From Candidatus Nitrospira neomarina (GTDB taxonomy: Bacteria; Nitrospirota; Nitrospiria; Nitrospirales; UBA8639), in contig NZ_CP116968.1 in assembly GCF_032051675.1 (NCBI RefSeq), positions 1,984,001 to 2,048,000 on the forward strand: DNA of 64,000 nucleotides. Direction: 5' to 3'. Below, piece after piece: positions 10,091-19,425 of the stretch. How positions within the stretch are numbered: the stretch's first letter is position 1; each line of letters begins with the position of its first letter. Below the pieces are notes generated by a model. That model had not been told where the DNA came from. It worked only from the letters and a program-made list of their open reading frames with translations, and made no database searches. The position numbers and the translations under genes were made by a program.

Positions 10091-10333
10091 TCGTTCCTCC
10101 CATATTCCTCGTTCCTGCACCTGTATGACCGCAGCCTGATCCGACAAACCAGGGACAGGCTCCCTCCGGATTTCTCCACAAACCAACCGATTACCCCCGC
10201 CCGGGGTCCAACCGCCAACCCCAAAAAGCTAAAATCGATTCATTTCAAGTACCTCAGGGAAATATCCGAGAATTATAAGAAATGGTCGACGTTTAGGCTA
10301 TTGAACACCAGAGTTGCACCAGAAGGGATCACC

Positions 10334-11200
10334 ATGCTAACAGCCGAGGAATTGGTAAAAAATTGCACAAAACTCTTTACCCTGCCGGAAGTCTATCTAC
10401 AGGTCAAAAAGGTCATCGATAATCCAGAGTCCACCATGGCGGATCTGTCCAGGGCGATCAGCATTGATCCCGGCATGACCGTCGCCGTCCTCAAATTAGT
10501 GAATAGCGCATTTTATGCCATGCCGCGAAAAGTCGAGACCATTTCGCGGGCTGTCGGAATCCTCGGTATGCAACCGCTCCATGATCTGACGCTCGCCATC
10601 TCGGTCACCAAAACCTTCTCAGGCCTCAATCAACACGTCATGAGCATGAGTGTCTTTTGGTCCAACAGCTTCTTTAGTGGACTGGTCGCACGGGAGTTAG
10701 CAAGAAAATGTTTTCTGGTGGATAGTGAACGGATGTTTGTAGAGGGCCTGTTGAGAGATATCGGGCATCTCCTCCTCTATGAGCAACTTCCCGAACCGTC
10801 TGAGGAGGCGTTACGAGAGTCGGCCAAAGATGGCTCTCCCGTTCATATATTGGAACAACAGTTGTTGGGCTTCGATTATACCGAAGTGGGTCAGACACTC
10901 ATTGAGGAATGGCAACTGCCAAAGAATTTCGGGATCGCAATTCGCTATCAGAACAATCCATCCGGGACCAGCGAGCACGGATTTGAAGCAGCGCTCCTCA
11001 ATATGGCCGGCGCCCTCACGGAAGGGTTCCAATCACCCCAGGGACATGCCCAATGGCACCATCTCGTGGCTCCTGAATCGTGGAAATTAACAGGACTGGA
11101 TGAGGAAGGCCTCCAAGAATGTATGCTGGAAGCAGGCAAACAGCTTTCCGGCATGTTACTCCTTATGGAAGAAGCACGCCAACCCGTTGGAGCCTCATAA
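10334..11200 (+). CDS. HDOD domain signalling protein
   Basis: A 288-residue protein largely made of an HDOD domain, the non-catalytic relative of HD-GYP phosphodiesterase domains used as a signalling scaffold. Seen: the LFTLPEVYLQVKKVIDNP start, LSRAISIDPGMTVAVLKLVNSAFYAMP, and VETISRAVGILGMQPLHDL, all standard HDOD segments. It has no attached receiver, GGDEF or EAL domain. The ATG at 10334 is preferred because AGAAGG lies just upstream; a TTG start at 10301 is also in frame. It opens a group of signalling genes that is interrupted by the giant surface-protein genes, so a role in the same c-di-GMP circuit is plausible but unproven. Confidence 0.85.
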   Translation: MLTAEELVKNCTKLFTLPEVYLQVKKVIDNPESTMADLSRAISIDPGMTVAVLKLVNSAFYAMPRKVETISRAVGILGMQPLHDLTLAISVTKTFSGLNQHVMSMSVFWSNSFFSGLVARELARKCFLVDSERMFVEGLLRDIGHLLLYEQLPEPSEEALRESAKDGSPVHILEQQLLGFDYTEVGQTLIEEWQLPKNFGIAIRYQNNPSGTSEHGFEAALLNMAGALTEGFQSPQGHAQWHHLVAPESWKLTGLDEEGLQECMLEAGKQLSGMLLLMEEARQPVGAS

Positions 11201-11285
11201 AAACAAGGGAGACCGGAGTGTCAACGGGTTCAACGGAAAATCCGGACACGGGAATGTCCCCTCAACTCAAAAAAGGCTGAGTCCT

Positions 11286-12005
11286 ATGACCACAAAAACG
11301 TACCCGTCGGTTATGTACCAAAAGCCTCCGTTACTCGATGTCACCTTCCAAATGACCTTTCCACAAAATTTACAAATCTCCTCCGCTCCGCCGGTCAATT
11401 TTCAAAGAAGGGTCAAAAATCTTTTTCCAAATTTTTCACTGACACAAGATAAAGCATCCTATAATTTCCTCAGTGCCGATCAGCGCTGGCAACTGGTCTT
11501 AAGTCCGGGATCTCTTGCGGTAGTGGCCAGACATTATGAAGGCTGGGACACCTTTCAGACGCATATCCGGTTAGCGACGAATGCGATGGAGAACGAATAT
11601 CCCCCACCGTATCTCTCCCGTATCGGGTTACGTTTCAGAAATATCATCCGGAGGTCCGCCCTTGGACTTGCGAACAAAGATTGGAATCACCTGCTACAGA
11701 ACAAATGGACAGGAGATCTCGCCTGGTCTGAGGTGGCCGGAGCCATGAAAGCCACGCACACTGAAGTGATGATGGGACTGAATGGAGGAGATGACCTGGT
11801 GTGCGTGCGACACGGACTCGTTCCGATCGCGCAACCTGTACAAGAAATGGGCTATCTCATCGATCATGATTTCTTTGTGAGTGGACAATTTGCAATGACA
11901 GAACTCGTAGGCAAACTGACAGAATATCATCAAGCCGCGCAACGATTTTTCAAATTATGGATCACCGATTTGTTGCATCAGGCCATGAAACCGCAGATCT
12001 CCTGA
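11286..12005 (+). CDS. TIGR04255-like protein
   Basis: A 239-residue cytoplasmic protein. Visible family-like features: an early 'PPLLDVTFQMTF' strand, the middle 'FLSADQRWQLVLSPGSLAVVARHYEGWDTF' segment, and 'YLSRIGLRFRNII', which matches the RxGLRYxN motif seen in TIGR04255 proteins. The function of that family is unknown, though members turn up in defence and mobile-element settings. The chosen ATG at 11286 follows the HDOD gene by 85 bases. The same frame is open upstream into that gene (to 11100), but the upstream part looks like chance overlap. Co-transcription with the HDOD gene is likely. Confidence 0.6.
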   Translation: MTTKTYPSVMYQKPPLLDVTFQMTFPQNLQISSAPPVNFQRRVKNLFPNFSLTQDKASYNFLSADQRWQLVLSPGSLAVVARHYEGWDTFQTHIRLATNAMENEYPPPYLSRIGLRFRNIIRRSALGLANKDWNHLLQNKWTGDLAWSEVAGAMKATHTEVMMGLNGGDDLVCVRHGLVPIAQPVQEMGYLIDHDFFVSGQFAMTELVGKLTEYHQAAQRFFKLWITDLLHQAMKPQIS

Positions 12006-12103
12006 AGGAAGACGCCCATCTGCTGAACACGCTCAAAAGAAAATACGCCACACGTCGTACGAACTGCTTTATTCCATCAGCGCACGACTTCACATAAGGG
12101 AGT

Positions 12104-12218
12104 GTTTAAAAAAGACTTGTCCGGTAAGGCCGTAGCCGCTTGGACTCATGAAGCATAGGGAGGTCTATACGAGCACGACCAGGTGGCGAGAACGCCGATG
12201 GTAGCATGGTTCAAAGCT
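12104..12218. repeat. Dispersed palindromic element, degenerate copy
   Basis: This stretch is an inverted, diverged copy of the element at 33012-33125. Shared blocks in order are AAAAAAG, AAGGCCG(T/C)AGCCG, GAGCACG, GGCGAGAACGCCG and a terminal TTCAA segment. It lies in the gap between convergent genes, as small non-coding repeats often do. No ORF is inside. Confidence 0.6.
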
Positions 12219-12253
12219 CCCTGTTCGGGAGGCGACTCCACCCCCAGCTCCCG

Positions 12254-13768
12254 CTAGGATACTGAGTGACTCATCAATTTCTCATCTTGAGCTGACGCTT
12301 CGACCGCTTCATCAACCGTCCACTGTTCCACCCGATTTCGCCCATTCTCTTTGGCCACATACAAGGCTTTGTCGGCTTGGGCCACCAATTCCAAATAATC
12401 AGAAGCTCCTAAGGCGGCGGCTGACACACCAAAACTCATCGTAATTTTCTGCCCGGACGTCGTGCGAATAGCCGCACTGGCGGAAACTTCAATGGTTTCC
12501 CGTAACCGTTCGGCCACCAACATACCCTCCACGCACGTCTGCCCAGGCAGGAGAATGCAAAATTCCTCTCCCCCATACCGGCCAATAATATCCAACGGAC
12601 GCAAAGCGGTTGATAACAATTTTGCCACGAGTTCAATCACTTGATCCCCCACCGCATGGCCAAACCGATCGTTATACGATTTGAAATGGTCGATATCCGC
12701 CATAATACAGACCATATCGCTCCCATCATGTTGAGCCTTCTCCCACTGTTCTTCAAACGCCTCAAATAACGCTCGCCGGTTGCAACATCCCGTCAAGGGA
12801 TCTCGGTGAGCCAGTTTCTCTAATTCGGTTTTTGATAACTCCAACTCCCGAATCGTACCTTCCAATACCGTCACATCATTGAAAGATACCAAAATGCCTC
12901 GGACCTGCTTGCGTTGACCCAAGATGGGAGTGCAATTGACTCGAAACTTCTTCACCGTTTTCCCCATCCTCTCCCAAACCAGGGGGACATCTAATTTCAA
13001 GCATTCTCCCTGTCGCGCCGTTTTCCACGGGTAAATGTTCAGCGGGTCACCCATGTCGGATGACGTCCATTCAAAACTATCCAATGTTTTCCCGATCAGG
13101 TCGTGAGGAGCCACATCAACAATGAGGCTAAAGGCGCGATTGGCGAGCACAATACGGTCCTCACCATCCAGGAACACCACACCCTCTGCCAACACATCAA
13201 ACGCGGCTTGCACCCGCATGGGCACCACCGAACTGGGATCGAGTTGCCGCAACGTTCGTTTCATATACAGAAAATAGCCCACAAACCCGTAGACCATGAC
13301 CAGCGCAAGAAATCGCACCCAGGCATTATTAAGCACATGGGTCCAAAATCCAGTATCCAGAGAAGGAAACCGGAGTTGTAAGGTTCCCCAATGGAGGTCC
13401 CCGTTGAAAATGGGAATCTGAATGTGTTCGGGCGTAGAATGGTCCCCTGATGGTTGCGTCCAGAGAGCCTGATGGGGCCCGGCCATGGCCATAATCTCAC
13501 CACTTTCCAAGACCAATGCCACTGATTGGATATCCCCATTCCGTTCGACCAGGAGATCCAAAGCCTGCTGGAGGTCCTGATTGTCCCCCCTCTGCGCCAG
13601 GATGGAATACTGGACAGCCATCGCTTCGCTAAACTTTTGCCGGTAGGTAAAGATTTGAGCAGCCTGGTCCGGAATGAGACCCACCATCAGGTCACTGATC
13701 AAGAGAATACTCAGGGTCAGGGATACCAGCCCCAGACTCATCCAGAAGATGGGTGTCAGTCGTTTCAT
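12254..13768 (-). CDS. Membrane diguanylate cyclase coupled to giant protein A
   Basis: A 504-residue inner-membrane sensor that should make c-di-GMP. Layout: a TM helix (about 10-30), a periplasmic sensing region (about 31-148), a second TM (about 150-168), a PAS domain (about 183-305), then a GGDEF domain. The active-site motif is GGEEF at 399-403. RPLD at 390-393 sits five residues before it and is the standard inhibitory I-site, so feedback control by product is expected. The start codon overlaps the stop codon of the giant gene A in an ATGA (13765-13768), so the two are translationally coupled. The first 310 residues align collinearly with the hybrid kinase at 53985, including LxQLDPS..VP.RV, AEG...LD, LANRAF, NC.PILG and G.LVSF.DVT. 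The output domain is what differs. Confidence 0.93.
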   Translation of the reverse strand: MKRLTPIFWMSLGLVSLTLSILLISDLMVGLIPDQAAQIFTYRQKFSEAMAVQYSILAQRGDNQDLQQALDLLVERNGDIQSVALVLESGEIMAMAGPHQALWTQPSGDHSTPEHIQIPIFNGDLHWGTLQLRFPSLDTGFWTHVLNNAWVRFLALVMVYGFVGYFLYMKRTLRQLDPSSVVPMRVQAAFDVLAEGVVFLDGEDRIVLANRAFSLIVDVAPHDLIGKTLDSFEWTSSDMGDPLNIYPWKTARQGECLKLDVPLVWERMGKTVKKFRVNCTPILGQRKQVRGILVSFNDVTVLEGTIRELELSKTELEKLAHRDPLTGCCNRRALFEAFEEQWEKAQHDGSDMVCIMADIDHFKSYNDRFGHAVGDQVIELVAKLLSTALRPLDIIGRYGGEEFCILLPGQTCVEGMLVAERLRETIEVSASAAIRTTSGQKITMSFGVSAAALGASDYLELVAQADKALYVAKENGRNRVEQWTVDEAVEASAQDEKLMSHSVS

Positions 13769-16700
13769 GAGGATCCGGAGGAAAACGTGGAGGAAGGGCG
13801 AACCGATTGATCACTATTCTTGTCCAACATCCGATCCAATCCGTGATGCTCCCGGGTCTCCTTCTCTGCGGCTTCCTTCATTTTCTTCGTCAAACTTTCC
13901 CGGCTCTTTTGATCCATATCCAGAATGGCAATAGGGTCAAAGTTCCGCCAGGCCGGGAGCGTCGCCAATACGCTCGCCAGGAGCGTGCCACTTCTCACCA
14001 GCCACGCCAGAAGGACTCCCGATACGCCCAGCCCCGTGTATTCCATCATCTTGATGAAAAAGGACCGTTCCTCAATGGTTTGTTGGGTGGTCTCTTTCAA
14101 ATCATCGGCAAAAGAGTTCAGCTGCTGAAGGAATTCCTGGCTCAGCTCGATGCTGGAAAGCAGCACTGGGGCCGGAGTATAGGCACGAATTTGTTCTGAG
14201 GTGGTTCCAAAAGTGCCTGGACGCAGAAATGGGGCGACCTCCAAGACCCTATTCCAGTCAGGAACTGACTGTGGATCAGGATGTCGGGTAAGATCCCGTC
14301 CCGCTGGAGGTTGACCACCGAATGAATCCGGAAACCCGATCGGGGGTGTTCCTGGAGGCGAAGTATTGGTATCAAGCGGCGCCTCCGGAGTTGGACGAGG
14401 GCTTGGCGCAGGCGTGGGCGTGGGATCTGGTTGCGGCGAGGGCGTTTGGGGCATGCCTTCCTGGATATCTGTGACGGTCACCTGAATCATTTGAGAATCC
14501 ACACCCCCGTTACCATCGCTCACCTGTACCACCACCTCATAAATATTATTCGCATCGGCATCGGTGGGTGTCTCAAAGTCCGGGGGCACGGTGAAGGTCA
14601 ACACCCCGGTGGTCGGATCAATGGTGAATAACGCCGCATCCGCCCCGCCTAATATCGTATAGGTCAACGGATTTGCCGGCATATCTACATCCGTGGCCGT
14701 CACCGTCGTAACATACGTTTGATTCTCTGCCGTATTCATTACCGCCGTGGGGCCGCCCCCATTACTCGTGATTATCGGCACATCATTGTCATCGGTCACC
14801 GTCACGGAGATGGCTTGCGTATCCACACCGCCATTACCATCACTCACCTGGACGGTCACCTCATAGACATTATTGCCATCAGCATCTGCTGGTGATTCAA
14901 AGTCGTGAGCCGTATTAAAGGCCAAGACCCCCGTACCGCTGCTAATGGAAAACAGACTCGCATCCGCTCCGCCAATGATAGTGAAGGTCAGCGTATCTGC
15001 CGGTAAATCAACATCAGTGGCCGTAACCGTGGTGACACTCGTTTGATTCTCCACCGCATTCACTGCAGCCGTGGGACCGCCACCATTACTGGTGATGACC
15101 GGTGCATCGTTCACCGCTGTCACCGTGATACTGGCCGTATCCGTCGCGGTACTAAACGCGGTGGTCCCCCCGTTCGTCGAGGCATCCACCTTCGTCCCTT
15201 CCGTCCCGCTCGTCTGATCCCACGCCCGGTAGGTCACCGTCGCACTGTCCGCATTCTGCCCATCCGGCACAAACCGCAAACTGTCGGTCGCCCTCAGCAG
15301 GAGGGCCGAGGCATCACTGACCGCCCCCACCGCCGTCCACCCGCCGCCAATGTCATACTCCCACGTACCATTGCCACTGGTGAGGCCCGTGATGGCGATG
15401 CCCTCCACCGCCCCCGTGTCCACATCGGCAATGGAGCTCCCCACGATGGCCGAGACCAGGTCGCCGCTATTATTGGTCTGATCTTCGGTGATGGTGGTGA
15501 GCGTGGGACTGGCCGGCGTCAGCACTGGGGCATCATTGACCGCCGTCACCGTAATCGTCGCCGTATCCGTCGCCGTCGAGAAGGCCGTCGTGCCCCCATT
15601 GCTCGAGACATCCACCTTCGTGCCTTCTGTCCCGCTCGTCTGATCCCACGCCCGGTACGTCACCGTCGCACTGTCCGCATTCAAGCCATCCGGCACAAAG
15701 CGCAGACTGTCGGTCGCCCGGATCAGTAATGCCGAGGCATCACTGACCGCCCCCACCGCCGTCCAGCCGCTCCCGATGTCATACTCCCACGTCCCGTTGC
15801 CACTCGTGAGACCCGTGATCGCGATACCCTCCACCGCCCCCGTGTCCACATCGGCAATCGAACTGCCCACAATGGCCGACACCAGGTCGCCGCTATTATT
15901 GGTCTGATCTTCCGTGATGGTCGTGAGACTCGGCGCCGCCGGCGTCACCACCGGGGCATCGTTGACCGCCGTCACCGTGATGCTCGCCGTATCCGTCGCC
16001 GTCGAGAAGGCCGTCGTCCCCCCGTTCGTACTCGCATCTACCTTCGTGCCTTCCGTCCCGCTGGTCTGATCCCACGCCCGGTAGGTCACCGTCGCACTGT
16101 CCGCATTCTGCCCGTCCGGCACAAACCGGAGACTATCCGTGCTACGGAGCAAGAGCGCCGAGGCATCACTGACCGCCCCCACCGCCGTCCACCCGCCCCC
16201 GATGTCGTACTCCCACGTGCCGTTGCCACTCGTGAGACCCGTGATCGCGATGCCCTCCACCGCCCCCGTGTCCACATCGGCAATCGAACTCCCCACGATC
16301 GCTGACACCAGATGGCCGCTGTTGCTGGTCTCATCTTCCGTGATGGTCGTGAGAGTCGGCGCCGCCGGTGTCACCACCGGCGCATCGTTGACCGCCGTCA
16401 CCGTGATGCTGGCCGTATCCGTCGCGGTGCTAAAGGCTGTCGTCCCCCCGTTCGTACTCGCATCCACCTTCGTCCCTTCCGTCCCGCTGGTCTGATCCCA
16501 CGCCCGGTAGGTCACCGTCGCACTGTCCGCATTCAAGCCGTCCGGCACAAACCGCAGACTATCCGTGCTACGGAGCAAGAGCGCCGAGGCATCACTGACC
16601 GCCCCCACCGCCGTCCAGCCGCCCCCGATGTCGTACTCCCACGTGCCGTTGCCACTCGTCAGGCCCGTGATCGCGATGCCCTCCACCGCCCCCGTGTCCA

Positions 16701-19425
16701 CATCCGTGATACTCGCCCCCACGATCGCCGACACCAGGTCACCACTGTTATTGGTCTGATCTTCGGTGATGGTCGTGAGGGTCGGCGCCGCCGGTGTCAG
16801 CACCGGGGCATCGTTGACCGCCGTCACCGTGATACTGGCCGTATCCGTCGCCGTCGAGAAGGCCGTCGTCCCGCCATTGGTCGACGCATCCACCTTTGTT
16901 CCTTCTGTCCCGCTCGTCTGATCCCACGCCCGGTAGGTCACCGTCGCACTGTCCGCATTCTGCCCGTCCGGCACAAACCGCAGACTATCGGTGCTGCGCA
17001 AGAGCAGGGCCGAGGCATCACTGACCGCGCCCACCGCCGTCCAGCCGCTCCCGATGTCATACTGCCATGTGCCGTTGCCACTCGTGAGGCCCGTGATGGC
17101 GATGCCCTCGACCGCCCCCGTGTCCACATCCGTGATACTCGCCCCCACGATCGCTGACACCAGATGGCCGCTGTTGCTGGTCTCATCTTCCGTGATGGTC
17201 GTGAGGGTCGGCGCCGCCGGGGTCACCACCGGCGCATCGTTCACCGCTGTCACCGTGATGCTGGCCGTATCCGTCGCCGTCGAGAAGGCCGTCGTGCCCC
17301 CGTTCGTACTCGCATCCACCTTCGTGCCTTCCGTCCCGCTCGTCTGATCCCAGGCCCGGTAGGTCACCGTCGCACTGTCCGCATTCAACCCATCCGGCAC
17401 AAACCGTAAGCTATCGGTACTACGCAGTAAGAGGGCCGAGGCATCACTGACCGCCCCCACCGCCGTCCAGCCGCCCCCGATGTCGTACTCCCACGTCCCG
17501 TTGCCGCTCGTGAGGCCCGTGATGGCGATGCCTTCCACCGCCCCACTGTCCACATCGGCAATCGAGCTGCCCACGATGGCCGACACCAGGTCGCCGCTGT
17601 TGCTCGTGTCATCTTCGGTGATGGTGGTGAGCGTGGGACTCGCCGGCGTCAACACCGGCGCGTCATTGACCGCCGTCACCGTAATCGTGGCCGTATCCGT
17701 CGCGGTCGAGAAGGCCGTCGTGCCCCCGTTGGTCGAGGCATCCACCTTCGTCCCTTCCGTCCCGCTCGTCTGATCCCACGCCCGGTAGGTCACCGTCGCA
17801 CTGTCCGCATTCTGCCCATCCGGGACAAACCGCAGACTATCCGTGCTACGGAGCAAGAGCGCCGAGGCATCACTGACCGCCCCCACCGCCGTCCACCCAC
17901 CCCCGATGTCGTACTCCCACGTGCCGTTGCCACTCGTGAGGGCGGTGATGGCGATGCCCTCCACCGCCCCTGTGTCCACATCCGTGATACTCGCCCCCAC
18001 GATCGCTGACACCAGGTCGCCACTATTGCTCGTGTCATCCTCCGTGATGGTCGTCAGCGTGGGACTGGCCGGCGTCAGCACCGGCGCATCGTTCACCGCT
18101 GTCACCGTGATACTGGCCGTATCCGTCGCGGTACTAAACGCGGTCGTCCCCCCGTTCGTCGAGGCATCCACCTTCGTCCCTTCCGTCCCGCTCGTCTGAT
18201 CCCACGCCCGGTACGTCACGGTCGCACTGTCAGCATTCTGCCCGTCCGGCACAAAGCGCAAACTGTCGGTCGCCCGGAGCAGTAATGCCGAGGCATCACT
18301 GACCGCCCCCACCGCCGTCCAGCCGCTCCCGATGTCATACTCCCACGTCCCGTTGCCACTCGTGAGGCCGGTAATCGCGATGCCCTCCACCGCCCCCGTG
18401 TCCACATCCGTGATACTCGCCCCCACGATCGCTGACACCAGATGGCCGCTGTTGCTCGTGTCATCTTCCGTGATCGTCGTGAAGGTCGGCGCCGCCGGCG
18501 TCACCACCGGCGCATCGTTGACGGCCGTCACCGTGATGCTGGCCGTATCCGTCGCGGTGCTAAAGGCCGTCGTCCCGCCATTGGTCGACGCATCCACCTT
18601 TGTGCCTTCTGTCCCGCTCGTCTGATCCCACGCCCGGTAGGTCACCGTCGCACTGTCGGCATTCTGCCCATCCGGCACAAACCGGAGACTATCGGTGCTG
18701 CGCAAGAGCAAGGCCGTCACATCACTGACCGCCCCCACCGCCGTCCAGCCGCTCCCGATGTCATACTCCCACGTGCCGTTGCCACTCGTGAGGGCGGTGA
18801 TCGCGATGCCCTCGAGCGCCCCCGTGTCCACATCGGCAATCGAACTGCCCACAATGGCCGACACCAGGTCGCCGCTATTATTGGTCTGATCTTCGGTGAT
18901 CGTCGTCAGCGTGGGACTCGCCGGCGTCAGCACCGGCGCATCGTTGACCGCCGTCACCGTGATACTGGCCGTATCCGTCGCGGTGCTAAAGGCCGTCGTC
19001 CCGCCATTGGTCGACGCATCCACCTTTGTGCCTTCTGTCCCGCTCGTCTGATCCCACGCCCGGTAGGTCACCGTCGCACTGTCGGCATTCTGCCCGTCCG
19101 GGACAAACCGGAGACTATCGGTGCTGCGCAAGAGCAAGGCCGTCACATCACTGACCGCCCCCACCGCCGTCCAGCCGCTCCCGATGTCATACTCCCACGT
19201 GCCGTTGCCACTCGTCAGGCCCGTGATCGCGATGCCCTCGAGCGCCCCCGTGTCCACATCGGCAATCGAACTGCCCACGATGGCCGACACCAGGTCGCCG
19301 CTGTTGCTCGTGTCATCTTCGGTGATGGTGGTGAGCGTGGGACTCGCCGGCGTCAACACCGGCGCGTCATTGACCGCCGTCACCGTGATCGTCGCCGTAT
19401 CCGTCGCCGTCGAGAAGGCCGTCGT
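13765..19425 (-). CDS. Giant surface protein A, C-terminal part (after frameshift)
   Basis: The C-terminal half of a giant repetitive surface protein. It contains ten full copies of a 142-residue beta-sandwich repeat (VNDAPVLTPASPTL..., ending FSTATDTASITVTA), then two cadherin-like repeats (SNGGGPTAAVN...VTVQVSDGNGG), a Pro-rich spacer (PQTPSPQPDPTPTPAPSP) and a helical C-terminal region. That region ends in a TM segment with the motif GVLLAWLVRSGTLLASVLATLPAWRNFDPIAILD (about 13915-14035). The frame is open to 19596, but residues upstream of about 19425 are out-of-frame nonsense. True coding continues in another frame into the next entry. Its stop overlaps the diguanylate cyclase start. Product is probably not made as one chain unless the frameshift is an assembly error. 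Confidence 0.85.
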   Translation of the reverse strand, partial: TTAFSTATDTATITVTAVNDAPVLTPASPTLTTITEDDTSNSGDLVSAIVGSSIADVDTGALEGIAITGLTSGNGTWEYDIGSGWTAVGAVSDVTALLLRSTDSLRFVPDGQNADSATVTYRAWDQTSGTEGTKVDASTNGGTTAFSTATDTASITVTAVNDAPVLTPASPTLTTITEDQTNNSGDLVSAIVGSSIADVDTGALEGIAITALTSGNGTWEYDIGSGWTAVGAVSDVTALLLRSTDSLRFVPDGQNADSATVTYRAWDQTSGTEGTKVDASTNGGTTAFSTATDTASITVTAVNDAPVVTPAAPTFTTITEDDTSNSGHLVSAIVGASITDVDTGAVEGIAITGLTSGNGTWEYDIGSGWTAVGAVSDASALLLRATDSLRFVPDGQNADSATVTYRAWDQTSGTEGTKVDASTNGGTTAFSTATDTASITVTAVNDAPVLTPASPTLTTITEDDTSNSGDLVSAIVGASITDVDTGAVEGIAITALTSGNGTWEYDIGGGWTAVGAVSDASALLLRSTDSLRFVPDGQNADSATVTYRAWDQTSGTEGTKVDASTNGGTTAFSTATDTATITVTAVNDAPVLTPASPTLTTITEDDTSNSGDLVSAIVGSSIADVDSGAVEGIAITGLTSGNGTWEYDIGGGWTAVGAVSDASALLLRSTDSLRFVPDGLNADSATVTYRAWDQTSGTEGTKVDASTNGGTTAFSTATDTASITVTAVNDAPVVTPAAPTLTTITEDETSNSGHLVSAIVGASITDVDTGAVEGIAITGLTSGNGTWQYDIGSGWTAVGAVSDASALLLRSTDSLRFVPDGQNADSATVTYRAWDQTSGTEGTKVDASTNGGTTAFSTATDTASITVTAVNDAPVLTPAAPTLTTITEDQTNNSGDLVSAIVGASITDVDTGAVEGIAITGLTSGNGTWEYDIGGGWTAVGAVSDASALLLRSTDSLRFVPDGLNADSATVTYRAWDQTSGTEGTKVDASTNGGTTAFSTATDTASITVTAVNDAPVVTPAAPTLTTITEDETSNSGHLVSAIVGSSIADVDTGAVEGIAITGLTSGNGTWEYDIGGGWTAVGAVSDASALLLRSTDSLRFVPDGQNADSATVTYRAWDQTSGTEGTKVDASTNGGTTAFSTATDTASITVTAVNDAPVVTPAAPSLTTITEDQTNNSGDLVSAIVGSSIADVDTGAVEGIAITGLTSGNGTWEYDIGSGWTAVGAVSDASALLIRATDSLRFVPDGLNADSATVTYRAWDQTSGTEGTKVDVSSNGGTTAFSTATDTATITVTAVNDAPVLTPASPTLTTITEDQTNNSGDLVSAIVGSSIADVDTGAVEGIAITGLTSGNGTWEYDIGGGWTAVGAVSDASALLLRATDSLRFVPDGQNADSATVTYRAWDQTSGTEGTKVDASTNGGTTAFSTATDTASITVTAVNDAPVITSNGGGPTAAVNAVENQTSVTTVTATDVDLPADTLTFTIIGGADASLFSISSGTGVLAFNTAHDFESPADADGNNVYEVTVQVSDGNGGVDTQAISVTVTDDNDVPIITSNGGGPTAVMNTAENQTYVTTVTATDVDMPANPLTYTILGGADAALFTIDPTTGVLTFTVPPDFETPTDADANNIYEVVVQVSDGNGGVDSQMIQVTVTDIQEGMPQTPSPQPDPTPTPAPSPRPTPEAPLDTNTSPPGTPPIGFPDSFGGQPPAGRDLTRHPDPQSVPDWNRVLEVAPFLRPGTFGTTSEQIRAYTPAPVLLSSIELSQEFLQQLNSFADDLKETTQQTIEERSFFIKMMEYTGLGVSGVLLAWLVRSGTLLASVLATLPAWRNFDPIAILDMDQKSRESLTKKMKEAAEKETREHHGLDRMLDKNSDQSVRPSSTFSSGSS
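15115..19374 (-). repeat. Ten tandem 426-nt (142-aa) repeats in giant protein A
   Basis: Ten head-to-tail units, each exactly 426 bases, encode near-identical Ig/cadherin-like domains. Unit boundaries taken at VNDAP fit 10 x 426 exactly. Variation is mostly block-wise (TEDDTSNSGD, TEDQTNNSGD, TEDETSNSGH; ASITDVD versus SSIADVD), as expected from gene conversion and unequal crossing-over. The array also creates long chance ORFs on the plus strand, which are not genes. Confidence 0.95.
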
